Assembly (NCBI GenBank): GCA_041871065.1
Contig: CP168942.1
Coordinates: 1,396,501-1,460,500 of the forward strand
Length of the DNA stretch: 64,000 bases
Reading direction: 5' to 3'
Origin: Weissella confusa
Lineage (GTDB): Bacteria; Bacillota; Bacilli; Lactobacillales; Lactobacillaceae
Notes under the pieces: model-generated
The model's input: the letters and a program-made list of their open reading frames with translations, nothing else
Databases searched by the model: none
What the model was told of the DNA's origin: nothing
Shown: positions 17,508 through 26,164 of the stretch, piece after piece
Position numbering within the stretch: the stretch's first letter is position 1
Layout of the letters: the number at the start of each line of letters is the position of its first letter
Made by a program: the position numbers and the translations under genes

Positions 17508-20210
17508 CGCATTTTCAGCAGCTAGAACAGCCTCTTGCTTATCAGCCGCCGCTTCGGCAACTGTGTCAGCAAGGTTCTGGATGGCGTCAAAATGTCTTGG
17601 GTCAAAGCGGAAGCTGAATCGTTAGCTGCATTCTTTTGTAGCGTTTGCAACTTTTCGACTGCCTCTTGTACAGACGGTTCATTAATTTGTGGCGTACCTT
17701 GGGCCTTTGAAATGGCCGTGTCAGCATTGCTATTTGCAGAGTCACGGGCTGTGTTTGCCGCATCTACTGCATTTTCTAGTGCCGTTGTCGCGTCTTCAAT
17801 TTCTTCGACTGTCGCGCTCGGATCGTTGAGTACCTTATCCAAGGCAGATTGCGCATCCTTAACGCCTGATTCATTCGAAACTGGCGCTGTCTCAACTTGA
17901 CCAGCCGCATCACGGGCGGCATCTTGCGCAGACTTGGCGTCGGCAATCGCTTGCGTGACTGCCTTGGTTGCTGCTTCGATATCGGCCGTCAATGCACCAG
18001 CGTCATCAGTTGCCGCTTTGTTTTGCAATTCTTGCAAGGCCGTGATGGCATCTTGTACGCCTGGTTCACCAGCTTGATCGCCAGATTGCGCATCGGCAAT
18101 CACATCATCAGCTGTATCATTCGCCGTGTCACGATTATCCTGCGCTGTTTTCACGGCATCCTCAAGTGCTTGTTGGGCCGCTTCAATTTCCGCGACTGTC
18201 GATGCCGGATCATCAAGCACATCATTCAACGCTTGTTGGGCGTCCTTAACACCTTGTTCATTTGAAACCGGCGCTGTTTCTACCTTACCGGCAGCATCAC
18301 GGGCCGCTTCTTGGGCATCCGCCGCCTTTTGTACAGCATCAGCTATGGCTTGGGTTGCTGCCTCAATGTCCGCCGTAAGTGCATTTTCATCATCTTGACT
18401 CGCTGCATCTTGCAGGTCACGCAAAGCTTGGATAGCATCTTGCACACTTTGCTCATCAGCTTGGTTAGTTGCTTCGGCATCAGTCACTGCTTGGTCAGCC
18501 GCGTCATTAGCATCGTCACGTGCATCGGAAGCCTCATCAACCGCATCTTGCAGCGCTTGCGCAGCGTCATTAATATCCGCAATTGACACATCCCCACCAG
18601 ATTCAGCCGAAGCAATCAAGTCATCCAATGCCTTTTGCGCATCGACAACATCAGCTTCATGACTAACTGGTGACGTCGCCACAGCTTGCTCATCATCGAT
18701 GGCCTTTTGTTGCTCAGACTTAGCCGCATCCACTGCATCTTGTAGTGCTGTCATTGCTTCTTCAATTTGAGCAGTCGTTCCTGTATCGCCAGTTGCGTTT
18801 TCTTGTGCCTCCTTTAAGGCCGCAATCGCATCTTGAACGCCCTTTTCATCGGCATAATCCGAATTTTGAGCTGTTGTAATGGCAGAAGTCGCTTCGCTAT
18901 CGATTGCCGTTCGCTCTTCGCGCACAGTGTCAATAGCCTCCTTACAAGTCTTGCATCGCTTCTTCAATGTCGGTTGCTGTCGCCTTTGGATCATCCAAAA
19001 CCTGTTGCAGTGCAGCCTTAGCCGTTGCCGTATCTGGTTCTAATGAAACCGGCGCTGTGTCGCTCATCGCTTCTTGCGCTGCTGTCACTGCATCCTCACG
19101 AGCTGATGCCGCATCAGTGATTGCTTGGGCAAGTGCTTGCGTTGCTGCTTCAATGTCAGCTGTTAGTGGCACCTTACCATCAACGGTATCCGCAGTCTCA
19201 GACGTTGCATTATCAATGATGTTTTGTAGGTTTTCAATTGCTTCCTGTACACCTTCGTCATTCGCATTATCGCCTGCTTGGGCATTCGTAATAGCAGTGT
19301 CAGCAGCTGTTACCGCATCACCACGAGTTCCCTTTTCAGTCGTCGTCGCATTTGTCAAAGCAGTTGTCGCATTGGTAATTTCATCAGCTGTCGATTTTTG
19401 ATTATCCAAAATATCTTGCAACGACTTATACGCAGCCAAAATGTTTGCTTCGTTAGAAACCGGCGTCATCGCTGCAATCGCCGCTGCAGCTGCTGCGCGG
19501 GCAGTTTCTTGCTCGGACTCAGCGTCAGAAATAGCCTTATTCAAAGCTTCTGTCGCCTGCGTCACCGCAGCTGTCGTGCCTGTGTCAGCATTCGCATTTG
19601 CAACAGCATCTTGCAACGCCTTTTGTGCGGCGATGACGTCTGGATCAAGCGCCGCCACTGATTGCGAAGCCTTGTCTAACGCCGTATCAGCACCTGATAA
19701 GGCGTCGTTTCGAGCTTCAAGCGCATCATTTACCGCGTCCTTCAACGCATCACGGGCCGCGATAATTTGATCGGTTGTCGATGCTGAATCCGCCAACACC
19801 TTGTCCAAATTATCCTTGGCTGACGCAACGGCCGTCTCCTGACTAACCGGATTAGTTGCCACCGCATTTGCCGAGGCCACCGCTACTGCGCGATCCAACG
19901 CATTTGTCGCATCAACAATTGCCTGGGTTGTCCCAGTATTGTTGTCGGCTGCCGCAATCGCATCATCCAAGTTTTTTTGTGCGTCGACAACAGTGCTATC
20001 GTCAGCAACACCTTGATCAGTCGCATTCTTCTCAGCTGTTTCTGCGTTTGTCTTAGCAGTTTCACGATCGTTCTTAGCCGTTGCAATCGCATCATCAAGT
20101 GCCTGTTGCGCTGCTTGTACATCAGCCGTCGTCTTGGTCGGATCATTAGAAATCGTTTCCAAGTTTGAGGCTGCTGACGACACAGCTGATTCTTGGTCGT
20201 ATGGGGATGT
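14900..20210 (-). repeat. Alternating two-type helical repeat array (about 13 pairs)
   Basis: Across the three adhesin fragments, unit A (xPVSxE...DP-AT-eI--A---L--A) and unit B (...V--A---L------A-----L-aDI-aA--aL) alternate with a combined period of about 135-140 residues. I count 13 A units, 12 of them with the PVS/PVT-x-E signature. Each unit has three amphipathic Ala-rich helices, comparable to FIVAR-like spacer modules. The array would form a long stalk. Confidence 0.8.
17522..18994 (-). CDS. Giant adhesin, middle fragment (helical repeats)
   Basis: Second reading-frame piece (490 aa) of the adhesin. It overlaps the end of the N-terminal piece (18942-18994); the authentic sequence enters at about 18950 with KEAIDTVREER. 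It leaves the repeat frame at about 17596, after LTQDI, and then runs into 16 nonsense residues before its stop. It contains three complete PVS(H/N)E repeat units alternating with LTADIEAAT units, all Ala/Asp-rich and predicted helical. The first 15 residues and the last 16 are off-frame shadow. Confidence 0.7.
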   Translation of the reverse strand: MIQRRQQPTLKKRCKTCKEAIDTVREERTAIDSEATSAITTAQNSDYADEKGVQDAIAALKEAQENATGDTGTTAQIEEAMTALQDAVDAAKSEQQKAIDDEQAVATSPVSHEADVVDAQKALDDLIASAESGGDVSIADINDAAQALQDAVDEASDARDDANDAADQAVTDAEATNQADEQSVQDAIQALRDLQDAASQDDENALTADIEAATQAIADAVQKAADAQEAARDAAGKVETAPVSNEQGVKDAQQALNDVLDDPASTVAEIEAAQQALEDAVKTAQDNRDTANDTADDVIADAQSGDQAGEPGVQDAITALQELQNKAATDDAGALTADIEAATKAVTQAIADAKSAQDAARDAAGQVETAPVSNESGVKDAQSALDKVLNDPSATVEEIEDATTALENAVDAANTARDSANSNADTAISKAQGTPQINEPSVQEAVEKLQTLQKNAANDSASALTQDILTPSRTLLTQLPKRRLISKRLF

Positions 20211-22517
20211 TTCCGTTACCACAACTGTAATCGTTTTTGTTGTCTTCAAGCCCGTAGCATCCGTCGCCGTCAACGTAACTGTATACGTCCCCGGTTCATC
20301 CTTCACCACATCGGCATAGTCAGACGTCAACGTTGCGCTACCGTCCACTTGATTATCAGATACTTGTGCATTAATCGCCGTCAAGAAACTATCGGCCGTC
20401 GTACCGGCGCCAGTCGTCACTTGATAGCTATCCTTACCTGTCGAAATGGTAGGAGCCTGCGTATCCGTGTAGTTAACCGTGAACACCTGAGCATTTGCAT
20501 CAGTATCCCCGTCATTATTATCTTTGTCATAGTTCAGTGTCGCTGCCAAAGCCGCTGTTAGTGTGTCATAGGTTGCGCCGTCAGGACCGGTAACGTTGTA
20601 CGTATAACCGGTCTTAGCCAAGGTACTATCAGTTGCTGAAAATGCAATTTTGCTGTCAGTACCACCAGTTACCGATTCCACATCCGAGGTCGTTGCATTA
20701 ATAACCTGCTTCAACGTCGCTGTTTGCTTATCAGCCTTTAAAACAATTGTTGAGTTCTGATCCGTTGCCGTGTCAGCATCGAATGTACCGGTAATCGTTG
20801 CGCTACGCATCGTTGTGGCGTACGTCATACCAATCCCTGAGGCAAATGATGTATTGGCACTGTCCAGACGGTATCCGGATGGCGTGTAAACATATAGCGA
20901 CCCCGGCAAGCGGTCATCTGTCACACCTGAGACAACAGTTGGCGCACCAGAAAGCGGTGTCCCGCCTGAATAACTAAAACTAGCCTTTTGTGACAAAGCC
21001 GAGTATGAAACGCCAAAGTTTTGGGTTGCCGCGTCCGAAGCGCCCGAACTATTCGTCGTGCTGTCAAACACACCATTAGAACCCGCTGCCAGTGCTTCAC
21101 TCATCGTACTATACTGGCTACCATCCGGCGCCGTGACAACATAGCTATATCCTGAAACAGCCAAACTGGTATCTGCAATGGCAATCGTGCCACCGGTAGA
21201 ACCTGTCGCTGCCGTCACTGTCTCATTTTTAACAGCATTTGATGCATTCAAACCAGTCTTAGTAACCGTTGCTTGTTGTGGCGACTTCGTGTAAACAACA
21301 TTCAATGAATAGTTGTACGTATTGTCATCGTTAACGTGCGCTGAAACTGTATTAGCAGTACTTGCATAATAGCCCGGAATAACTGGTGCATTATACGTAA
21401 TCGTATCCGAAGTTGTACCAGTTGACACACCGGTAATTCCCAATGATTGCCCGTCTCCAATTGTAATGCTAGTCGGGTCTAACAATTGATTACCTGCCGT
21501 GTCTTTATAGGTAACATTCACCGGAATTGCTTCACGTTGTCCCTTAACATCCATGGTTGCTTCCCACAATGTCCAAGAACCACTTCCACCGGTCGTGTCG
21601 ACACCGACTGACAAGTAAGGCATTTGGGTTTTGTTAATTTGAACGAAAACAGTCTTGCCAGCCATCGTCAACGTCAATCTTCCATTAGTACCATCTCCAC
21701 CATCGGCATCATACGTAAGCGTATATGGCGTTCCGGTTCCTTGAGTAGTGGCATTTGTGGCAGTTCCCTGACCCGGTTGCCATGCCGAAGCATACGCTGT
21801 ACTAAGTTTAACAACTCCAGCGTTTGCATCGGTTTGACGTAGCACCATGGCAGGGTACGAACCATCCGGATCACCGTAATAAGAATCCCCGGATTTATTC
21901 ATGTCCCAACCAAGCGCCGTGGCGTTCTTGATTCCCGCGACACCACTGTTACCGTAGATTCCTAGTCCAGAACCTGGACCACCGTTATTACCAATCGTAG
22001 CCGGCAATTGCGGTGCCACGAAAATACCAACGAAGTCACCTTGCCAGAAATTATCTTTGGCATAAATGCTTCCTGTAACTGTAAAATCTTGGTCCGTATC
22101 CAGCGCGGTGTTATAAACCAACTTACCCGACTGATTACCACCGGTAGTCATCGTCCACCAAGACGTTGTTCCTTTTTGAGCAACCTTATTAGGATTTGAC
22201 GCATCTCCTGATGTTCCATACCCCGTAAAGTTTTTCGTTCCAGTTGACGAATTAGCCGCTGTCGTACGCGGTGCATCCTCACTTGCATCAGTCACTTCAT
22301 TAATCGTCTTTGCAACCGATGCAGCCGAAACGCCCTTCATGTGTAGCACACTAGCAAACTTGTCTGAAATTGGCTCAATTTGTTCCAATACATCTGGGGC
22401 AGCTGCGATTCCCCCAAGCATTGCCAAAGTGGCGACGCCCTTAACCAGCCATTTTTTCTGGCCACCATCTTCAGCTATTTTATGTAACTGGAGATCTCCC
22501 GTAACTTGAGATTTCAT
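18942..22517 (-). CDS. Giant adhesin, N-terminal fragment: lectin-like, MucBP and Ig-like domains plus helical repeats
   Basis: First piece (1191 aa) of a roughly 2,600-residue cell-surface protein. The N-terminus (HKIAEDGGQKKWLVKGVATLAML) resembles the KxYKxGKxW-type long signal peptide of Lactobacillales adhesins. About 95-325 looks like an L-type lectin domain (WWTMTTGG, WQGDFVGIFV, GLGIYG). About 330-420 is a MucBP-like unit (VNVTYKDTAGNQLL), with two further beta repeats to about 680. About 683-772 is an Ig-like DUF5011 domain (APTISTGKDSYQV...GTYTVTLTATD). Four helical repeats then follow. GAGG lies 8 bp before the ATG. The frame is lost after AMQDL at 18942 by what looks like one extra base. 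Confidence 0.82.
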   Translation of the reverse strand: MKSQVTGDLQLHKIAEDGGQKKWLVKGVATLAMLGGIAAAPDVLEQIEPISDKFASVLHMKGVSAASVAKTINEVTDASEDAPRTTAANSSTGTKNFTGYGTSGDASNPNKVAQKGTTSWWTMTTGGNQSGKLVYNTALDTDQDFTVTGSIYAKDNFWQGDFVGIFVAPQLPATIGNNGGPGSGLGIYGNSGVAGIKNATALGWDMNKSGDSYYGDPDGSYPAMVLRQTDANAGVVKLSTAYASAWQPGQGTATNATTQGTGTPYTLTYDADGGDGTNGRLTLTMAGKTVFVQINKTQMPYLSVGVDTTGGSGSWTLWEATMDVKGQREAIPVNVTYKDTAGNQLLDPTSITIGDGQSLGITGVSTGTTSDTITYNAPVIPGYYASTANTVSAHVNDDNTYNYSLNVVYTKSPQQATVTKTGLNASNAVKNETVTAATGSTGGTIAIADTSLAVSGYSYVVTAPDGSQYSTMSEALAAGSNGVFDSTTNSSGASDAATQNFGVSYSALSQKASFSYSGGTPLSGAPTVVSGVTDDRLPGSLYVYTPSGYRLDSANTSFASGIGMTYATTMRSATITGTFDADTATDQNSTIVLKADKQTATLKQVINATTSDVESVTGGTDSKIAFSATDSTLAKTGYTYNVTGPDGATYDTLTAALAATLNYDKDNNDGDTDANAQVFTVNYTDTQAPTISTGKDSYQVTTGAGTTADSFLTAINAQVSDNQVDGSATLTSDYADVVKDEPGTYTVTLTATDATGLKTTKTITVVVTETSPYDQESAVSSAASNLETISNDPTKTTADVQAAQQALDDAIATAKNDRETAKTNAETAEKNATDQGVADDSTVVDAQKNLDDAIAAADNNTGTTQAIVDATNALDRAVAVASANAVATNPVSQETAVASAKDNLDKVLADSASTTDQIIAARDALKDAVNDALEARNDALSGADTALDKASQSVAALDPDVIAAQKALQDAVANANADTGTTAAVTQATEALNKAISDAESEQETARAAAAAAIAAMTPVSNEANILAAYKSLQDILDNQKSTADEITNATTALTNATTTEKGTRGDAVTAADTAITNAQAGDNANDEGVQEAIENLQNIIDNATSETADTVDGKVPLTADIEAATQALAQAITDAASAREDAVTAAQEAMSDTAPVSLEPDTATAKAALQQVLDDPKATATDIEEAMQDL

Positions 22518-22654
22518 GTTATTTTCCTCATCAATACTCTAATTTTCTTGCTATACCGCCAGTATAAAAAACGAATATGATGTGACCGCAAAAAAACAAA
22601 GCCAAAATGCCACGAAAAGTCTGAACAGAATACGGCAAATATTTCATTTATGTG

Positions 22655-22693
22655 AACAAAAAAGCGACCGAGACAGAGATTGTCCCGATCGCT
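22655..22693 (-). terminator. Terminator of the WxL cluster
   Basis: GCGATCGGGACA / TGTCTCGGTCGC hairpin with TTTTTT on the minus strand, located between the WxL-interacting-protein gene and the adhesin gene. Confidence 0.75.
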
Positions 22694-22779
22694 ACGATTT
22701 ACTATTTTTGCTGACGTCGTTGCGACCGAGACAGAGATTGTCCCGATCGCTACGATTTACTATTTTTGCTGACGTCGTC
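22664..22779. repeat. 58-bp tandem duplication containing a terminator and a gene end
   Basis: Two copies (22664-22721 and 22722-22779) differ at one base. Each holds the last codons and stop of the DUF916 gene (RRRQQK-stop, read on the minus strand) plus a hairpin GCGATCGGGACA...TGTCTCGGTCGC. Only the distal copy is followed by a T-run (22663-22658), so only that copy is a complete terminator. Confidence 0.9.
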
Positions 22780-23722
22780 GCATCAATATGATGAGCCAAA
22801 TAATAATCATGAGCAATACCCCGATAATGCCCAACATAATCTTTAGCCAAATTGGCAGCCGTGTCGCTTCAGCAACCGCCCCACCAACTCGTTGCTTAGC
22901 TGTCACAGTCAGACCATCATTAAAATGCCATTTACCTTGATCCGTCTTCACATCCGTTACCACCAGATACCGACCGGCTGCTAATGACTGATCAAGCACT
23001 GTCATGTGTTGATACTGGCTATCTGGCGCAAAACGCAACCCCGCTTGCGTTTTATCCAAAATCAACTTATCGCCCCGATACAAGCGTGTCCGCACCTGCA
23101 TGTCATGTTGAAATGCGGGCATCGGATTCTCAAGCGTCGTTTGCAACACATTCTCACCAGTAACCGTTTTGGTTTGCACCCCCACAGAACGCATCTTATC
23201 TGGTACATCCCCCTCGTGATTACGAACTAAGACCGCAACTGTATAAGCATATGACTGCTTAATTTGAACACCAGATTCCCCCGAATCATTTGGTGTTTTG
23301 CGTTCAGCAAATGTTAAGCCCCCTGCTTTGATCCCATCAAATTGGTTTGCCGGCATATGAATGGTCGTTGCGACCAATTCTTGGCCATGCGGTGGTAGTG
23401 TAATGCTCTTAGGCACCGCAACAAGTCGTCGCCAAGCTTTTGATTGCGCCGTTTCATAATCGACTACCCCGTTACGATTGGTTGTCGCCTGGGCTGATTT
23501 GATATCAACCGTGATTGGCTTCTCCGTTTCGTTCGTCAATAAAACTTGAACTTTCTTCGCTTGATTAGGTGCCAAAATTAAATCGAAATACCCTGTCGTT
23601 TCTGGACGCTGTTCAGCTGCTGCCATGACACGAACTGCAAACGGCATTTCATTCGCTGACGCTGGTGTTCCCCCAAACATCACCGTCAAAATCATTACAA
23701 CTACTCCCCAAACCAATTTCAT
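22760..23722 (-). CDS. WxL-interacting protein (DUF916/DUF3324)
   Basis: Secreted, membrane-anchored partner of WxL proteins; the family binds peptidoglycan through its first domain and ligands or host proteins through the second. The 320-residue protein has a signal peptide (1-23, ending ASA-NEM), a peptidoglycan-binding DUF916 domain (about 27-145, TGYFDLILAPNQAKKVQVLL, FDGIKAGGLTF), a DUF3324 domain (about 155-270), a membrane helix (about 291-312) and tail RRRQQK. It lies 5 bp after the WxL gene; its ribosome site AGGAG overlaps that gene's stop. It is part of the leftward WxL operon. Confidence 0.92.
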   Translation of the reverse strand: MKLVWGVVVMILTVMFGGTPASANEMPFAVRVMAAAEQRPETTGYFDLILAPNQAKKVQVLLTNETEKPITVDIKSAQATTNRNGVVDYETAQSKAWRRLVAVPKSITLPPHGQELVATTIHMPANQFDGIKAGGLTFAERKTPNDSGESGVQIKQSYAYTVAVLVRNHEGDVPDKMRSVGVQTKTVTGENVLQTTLENPMPAFQHDMQVRTRLYRGDKLILDKTQAGLRFAPDSQYQHMTVLDQSLAAGRYLVVTDVKTDQGKWHFNDGLTVTAKQRVGGAVAEATRLPIWLKIMLGIIGVLLMIIIWLIILMRRRQQK

Positions 23723-23727
23723 CTCAT

Positions 23728-24423
23728 TTACGCTCCTGTTGGTGCTGCGAGGAGCTTATAAACTACCTCACTTGAATAATTACCGGCCAACTTTTTCACC
23801 TGACCCGGTACCGTTAACTTAACATCCGCCATCGATAAAGATGATGTGCCATAGCCATCGCCAACTTTAGCACTGGCCAGCCGGGCAAACTCCCCATTCA
23901 ACGTGATTGCACTCTTTGATGGCATCACTAAAGTGCCTTCAACTGCTGACTTAACCGACATTTCGCCCACGTGTAGCTTAGCCCCCTTTAGCTCAGTGCC
24001 AGATGCATGCATGAATGGCGTTGCTTGCCGGATTTGCAATTCCCAACCATCTAACTTTTCACGTTGATCAGTCACCTGAACGTGATTGGCCACTGCCTGA
24101 CCCGCAAACGTATCGCGCTTAGCCGAATAAGACCGATCCATCAAACTCACTTTTTGGGTTTCAAAACGCCAAGGTGACGCGTAATCAATCGTCAATGGCA
24201 TCCCCGTCTCACGCATATTCGCTGGTGCTGCTGGATCTTTGGTTTTTGCATCAGTCGGATTTACCCGATCAATAACGATTGGTTCTTCAACCCCCGCAAA
24301 GCTTACCGTCGCTGGCACTGTGGCTGTCTCATCCTTTTCAGCTGAAAAAATCGAGCCACCAGTCAACATCGTTAAGCCAACCGTCAATACCGCCAAAGTC
24401 GCCCGGCACTTAAACATCATCAT
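23728..24423 (-). CDS. WxL domain surface protein
   Basis: Small secreted protein that is mostly a WxL domain, which attaches non-covalently to the cell wall. The 231-residue protein has a signal peptide (about 1-28). The proximal WxL motif is Trp127-Glu-Leu129 (GWELQI). The distal motif, usually Y---VxWxL, reads YSSEVVYKL at 216-224, with Tyr in place of Trp. The ATG at 24423 has GGGGGA 7 bp upstream. It sits between the WxL-like beta-helix gene and the WxL-interacting protein, the usual WxL locus layout. Confidence 0.88.
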   Translation of the reverse strand: MMMFKCRATLAVLTVGLTMLTGGSIFSAEKDETATVPATVSFAGVEEPIVIDRVNPTDAKTKDPAAPANMRETGMPLTIDYASPWRFETQKVSLMDRSYSAKRDTFAGQAVANHVQVTDQREKLDGWELQIRQATPFMHASGTELKGAKLHVGEMSVKSAVEGTLVMPSKSAITLNGEFARLASAKVGDGYGTSSLSMADVKLTVPGQVKKLAGNYSSEVVYKLLAAPTGA

Positions 24424-24447
24424 GTCAAATTCCCCCATCTTCTATCT

Positions 24448-25998
24448 CTATGGTCCTGCGACCAATTTAATCTCAAGCTCGGCTTCATAGTCACCGAGCG
24501 GTATAACGTCGTGGTCAGCGATTTGCATCTCAAAACGCGTTGCATGCGTTCGCCCCACTTGACCACTCAATATCTCTTGAAACGATTCCGTTATGTTTTG
24601 TTGATCCGCCATCAACTGCGGTGAAATGACTTGTCCGGTTACCCGATTTGTAAACGGGCGCGCCAGTCGAAGTTGCACTGCCCAGGATTTCAAAATACTC
24701 CCCTGTACTGTCAAAACGCCTGTGCCAGGCAGTGCCGCCGTTCGAACTGATTGACCATATGGTTTAACCACGTTGCCAAACGAGACTGGTGTCATGACCA
24801 CCTTCATCGGTTCTTCAGCCGGTAAAGGACGCGCCGTTAGTTTATTCAAACTGTCCACCCATGCCGAAACAGCATAGGGTAAATCACTTACGGTTTGCCC
24901 GTTACCACGCCCTTTCACGCGCAGCGATTGGATTGAAAATTCTGTTGCGACTGAATTAGTCGTTGTACTGTGTGCGATAAGCTGTTGTAGTTCAAAAGTG
25001 CCACGATTCCGTTGATACACAAGTCCCCTCTCCTGTGTATTAACGAAAGCCAATTCAGCTGGTGCGACGATTTTTAGCACCGTCGGCTGACAAAATTCAA
25101 TCAATGCGGTGGCGCTCGACCCTGTGACAGATAATCGTCCGGCCTTTTTCACCTGTAATCCGCCACCACTCACACCGTTTTGATTTTTATAAACGACGGC
25201 CTGTTGTTGCAACCCGGTCAATTGTAATCGACCACCCGATTCTACCGTCACCATTGCAGCATCCGTGTTTCGCCAAAGCAATGCTGGCTGGATGCTCGCA
25301 ACATCAACCTGGGCACCATCTTGAATAACGACCTGATCATATCCCATATCAATCGGGCCAACGTTTAGACCATCACTTTGTTGCAGAACAGATACAGAAA
25401 TATGCGCCCCCGATTCTACGGTTAACTGCCCACCACTATCTGTCGCAAAAACGTGACCGCCCGTTTGACCAAAGGCTTCAACAAATCCATCTGATGCAAT
25501 TTGAATATTTGGTGCGGTAATCATGTCACCGTGTAATCCGTGTAATACTAATTGACCGTTGATAATGACCTCGTCAGCCACTACCATGCGACCCTGATAA
25601 CCAGGACTCATGGACACATTACTGTCAGGCAATGCCTGGACCCGCCGTGCGTTAATTAAAGGTGTCTCATCGGCACCTGACAACCACAATTCCCCAGCTA
25701 ACTTAATTTCTCCCAAACTTGTTAGGCTAACCGGTTGCTTGTTCTGTTCAGGTGCAAAAGCTAATTCATAACCATCGCCTATTAATGTGACATCCTGTGT
25801 CCGAGGTTCTAATCCTGTCGCAAGGTCGTCAACAATATCCGCTTCCAACCGGATTGTTTGATCCGGTTCGTCCAAATGCCAAGCTTGCTCGAATTCGCGC
25901 ATCGTTTCCACTTGATGCTCAGCAGCGTGCAAATCATGACTAAACCACATACTTATGACACCCAGCATAACGCCGAATATCAGTCTTCCAATTCTCAT
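24448..25998 (-). CDS. Secreted beta-helix (pectate-lyase-like) protein with degenerate WxL C-terminus
   Basis: The 516-residue protein has a signal peptide (1-26, HDLHAAEHQ). A repetitive strand-turn region (about 45-350, with recurring LTIGDGYELAF / INGQLVLHG / LTVESGAHISV-type rungs) suggests a right-handed beta-helix adhesive domain. The last roughly 160 residues resemble a WxL domain, but the motif is stretched (SWAVQLRL) and the distal motif reads YEAELEIKL without Trp. Start at the ATG 25998 after GGGAGGAG; the frame is open 21 codons further upstream. It is the first structural gene of the WxL operon, downstream of the Mga-like regulator. Confidence 0.8.
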   Translation of the reverse strand: MRIGRLIFGVMLGVISMWFSHDLHAAEHQVETMREFEQAWHLDEPDQTIRLEADIVDDLATGLEPRTQDVTLIGDGYELAFAPEQNKQPVSLTSLGEIKLAGELWLSGADETPLINARRVQALPDSNVSMSPGYQGRMVVADEVIINGQLVLHGLHGDMITAPNIQIASDGFVEAFGQTGGHVFATDSGGQLTVESGAHISVSVLQQSDGLNVGPIDMGYDQVVIQDGAQVDVASIQPALLWRNTDAAMVTVESGGRLQLTGLQQQAVVYKNQNGVSGGGLQVKKAGRLSVTGSSATALIEFCQPTVLKIVAPAELAFVNTQERGLVYQRNRGTFELQQLIAHSTTTNSVATEFSIQSLRVKGRGNGQTVSDLPYAVSAWVDSLNKLTARPLPAEEPMKVVMTPVSFGNVVKPYGQSVRTAALPGTGVLTVQGSILKSWAVQLRLARPFTNRVTGQVISPQLMADQQNITESFQEILSGQVGRTHATRFEMQIADHDVIPLGDYEAELEIKLVAGP

Positions 25999-26133
25999 CT
26001 CACTCCTCCCGTTCAACAAATAGGAATCGTTTACGTGCTTAACTTTATCGGATAGCAACAAACTTCACCACGTCGTTTTTTTCTGTTTTTTTCAAAAAAA
26101 TCTACTTTTTCTTTGTAAGGTATTGAAAACACT

Positions 26134-26164
26134 AAAAAGGCCAGTGAAATAATCACTGACCTTT
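26134..26164 (-). terminator. Terminator overlapping the end of the Mga-like gene
   Basis: AAAGGTCAGTGA / TCACTGGCCTTTTT on the minus strand. The regulator's TGA stop lies inside the 5' arm. Confidence 0.8.
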
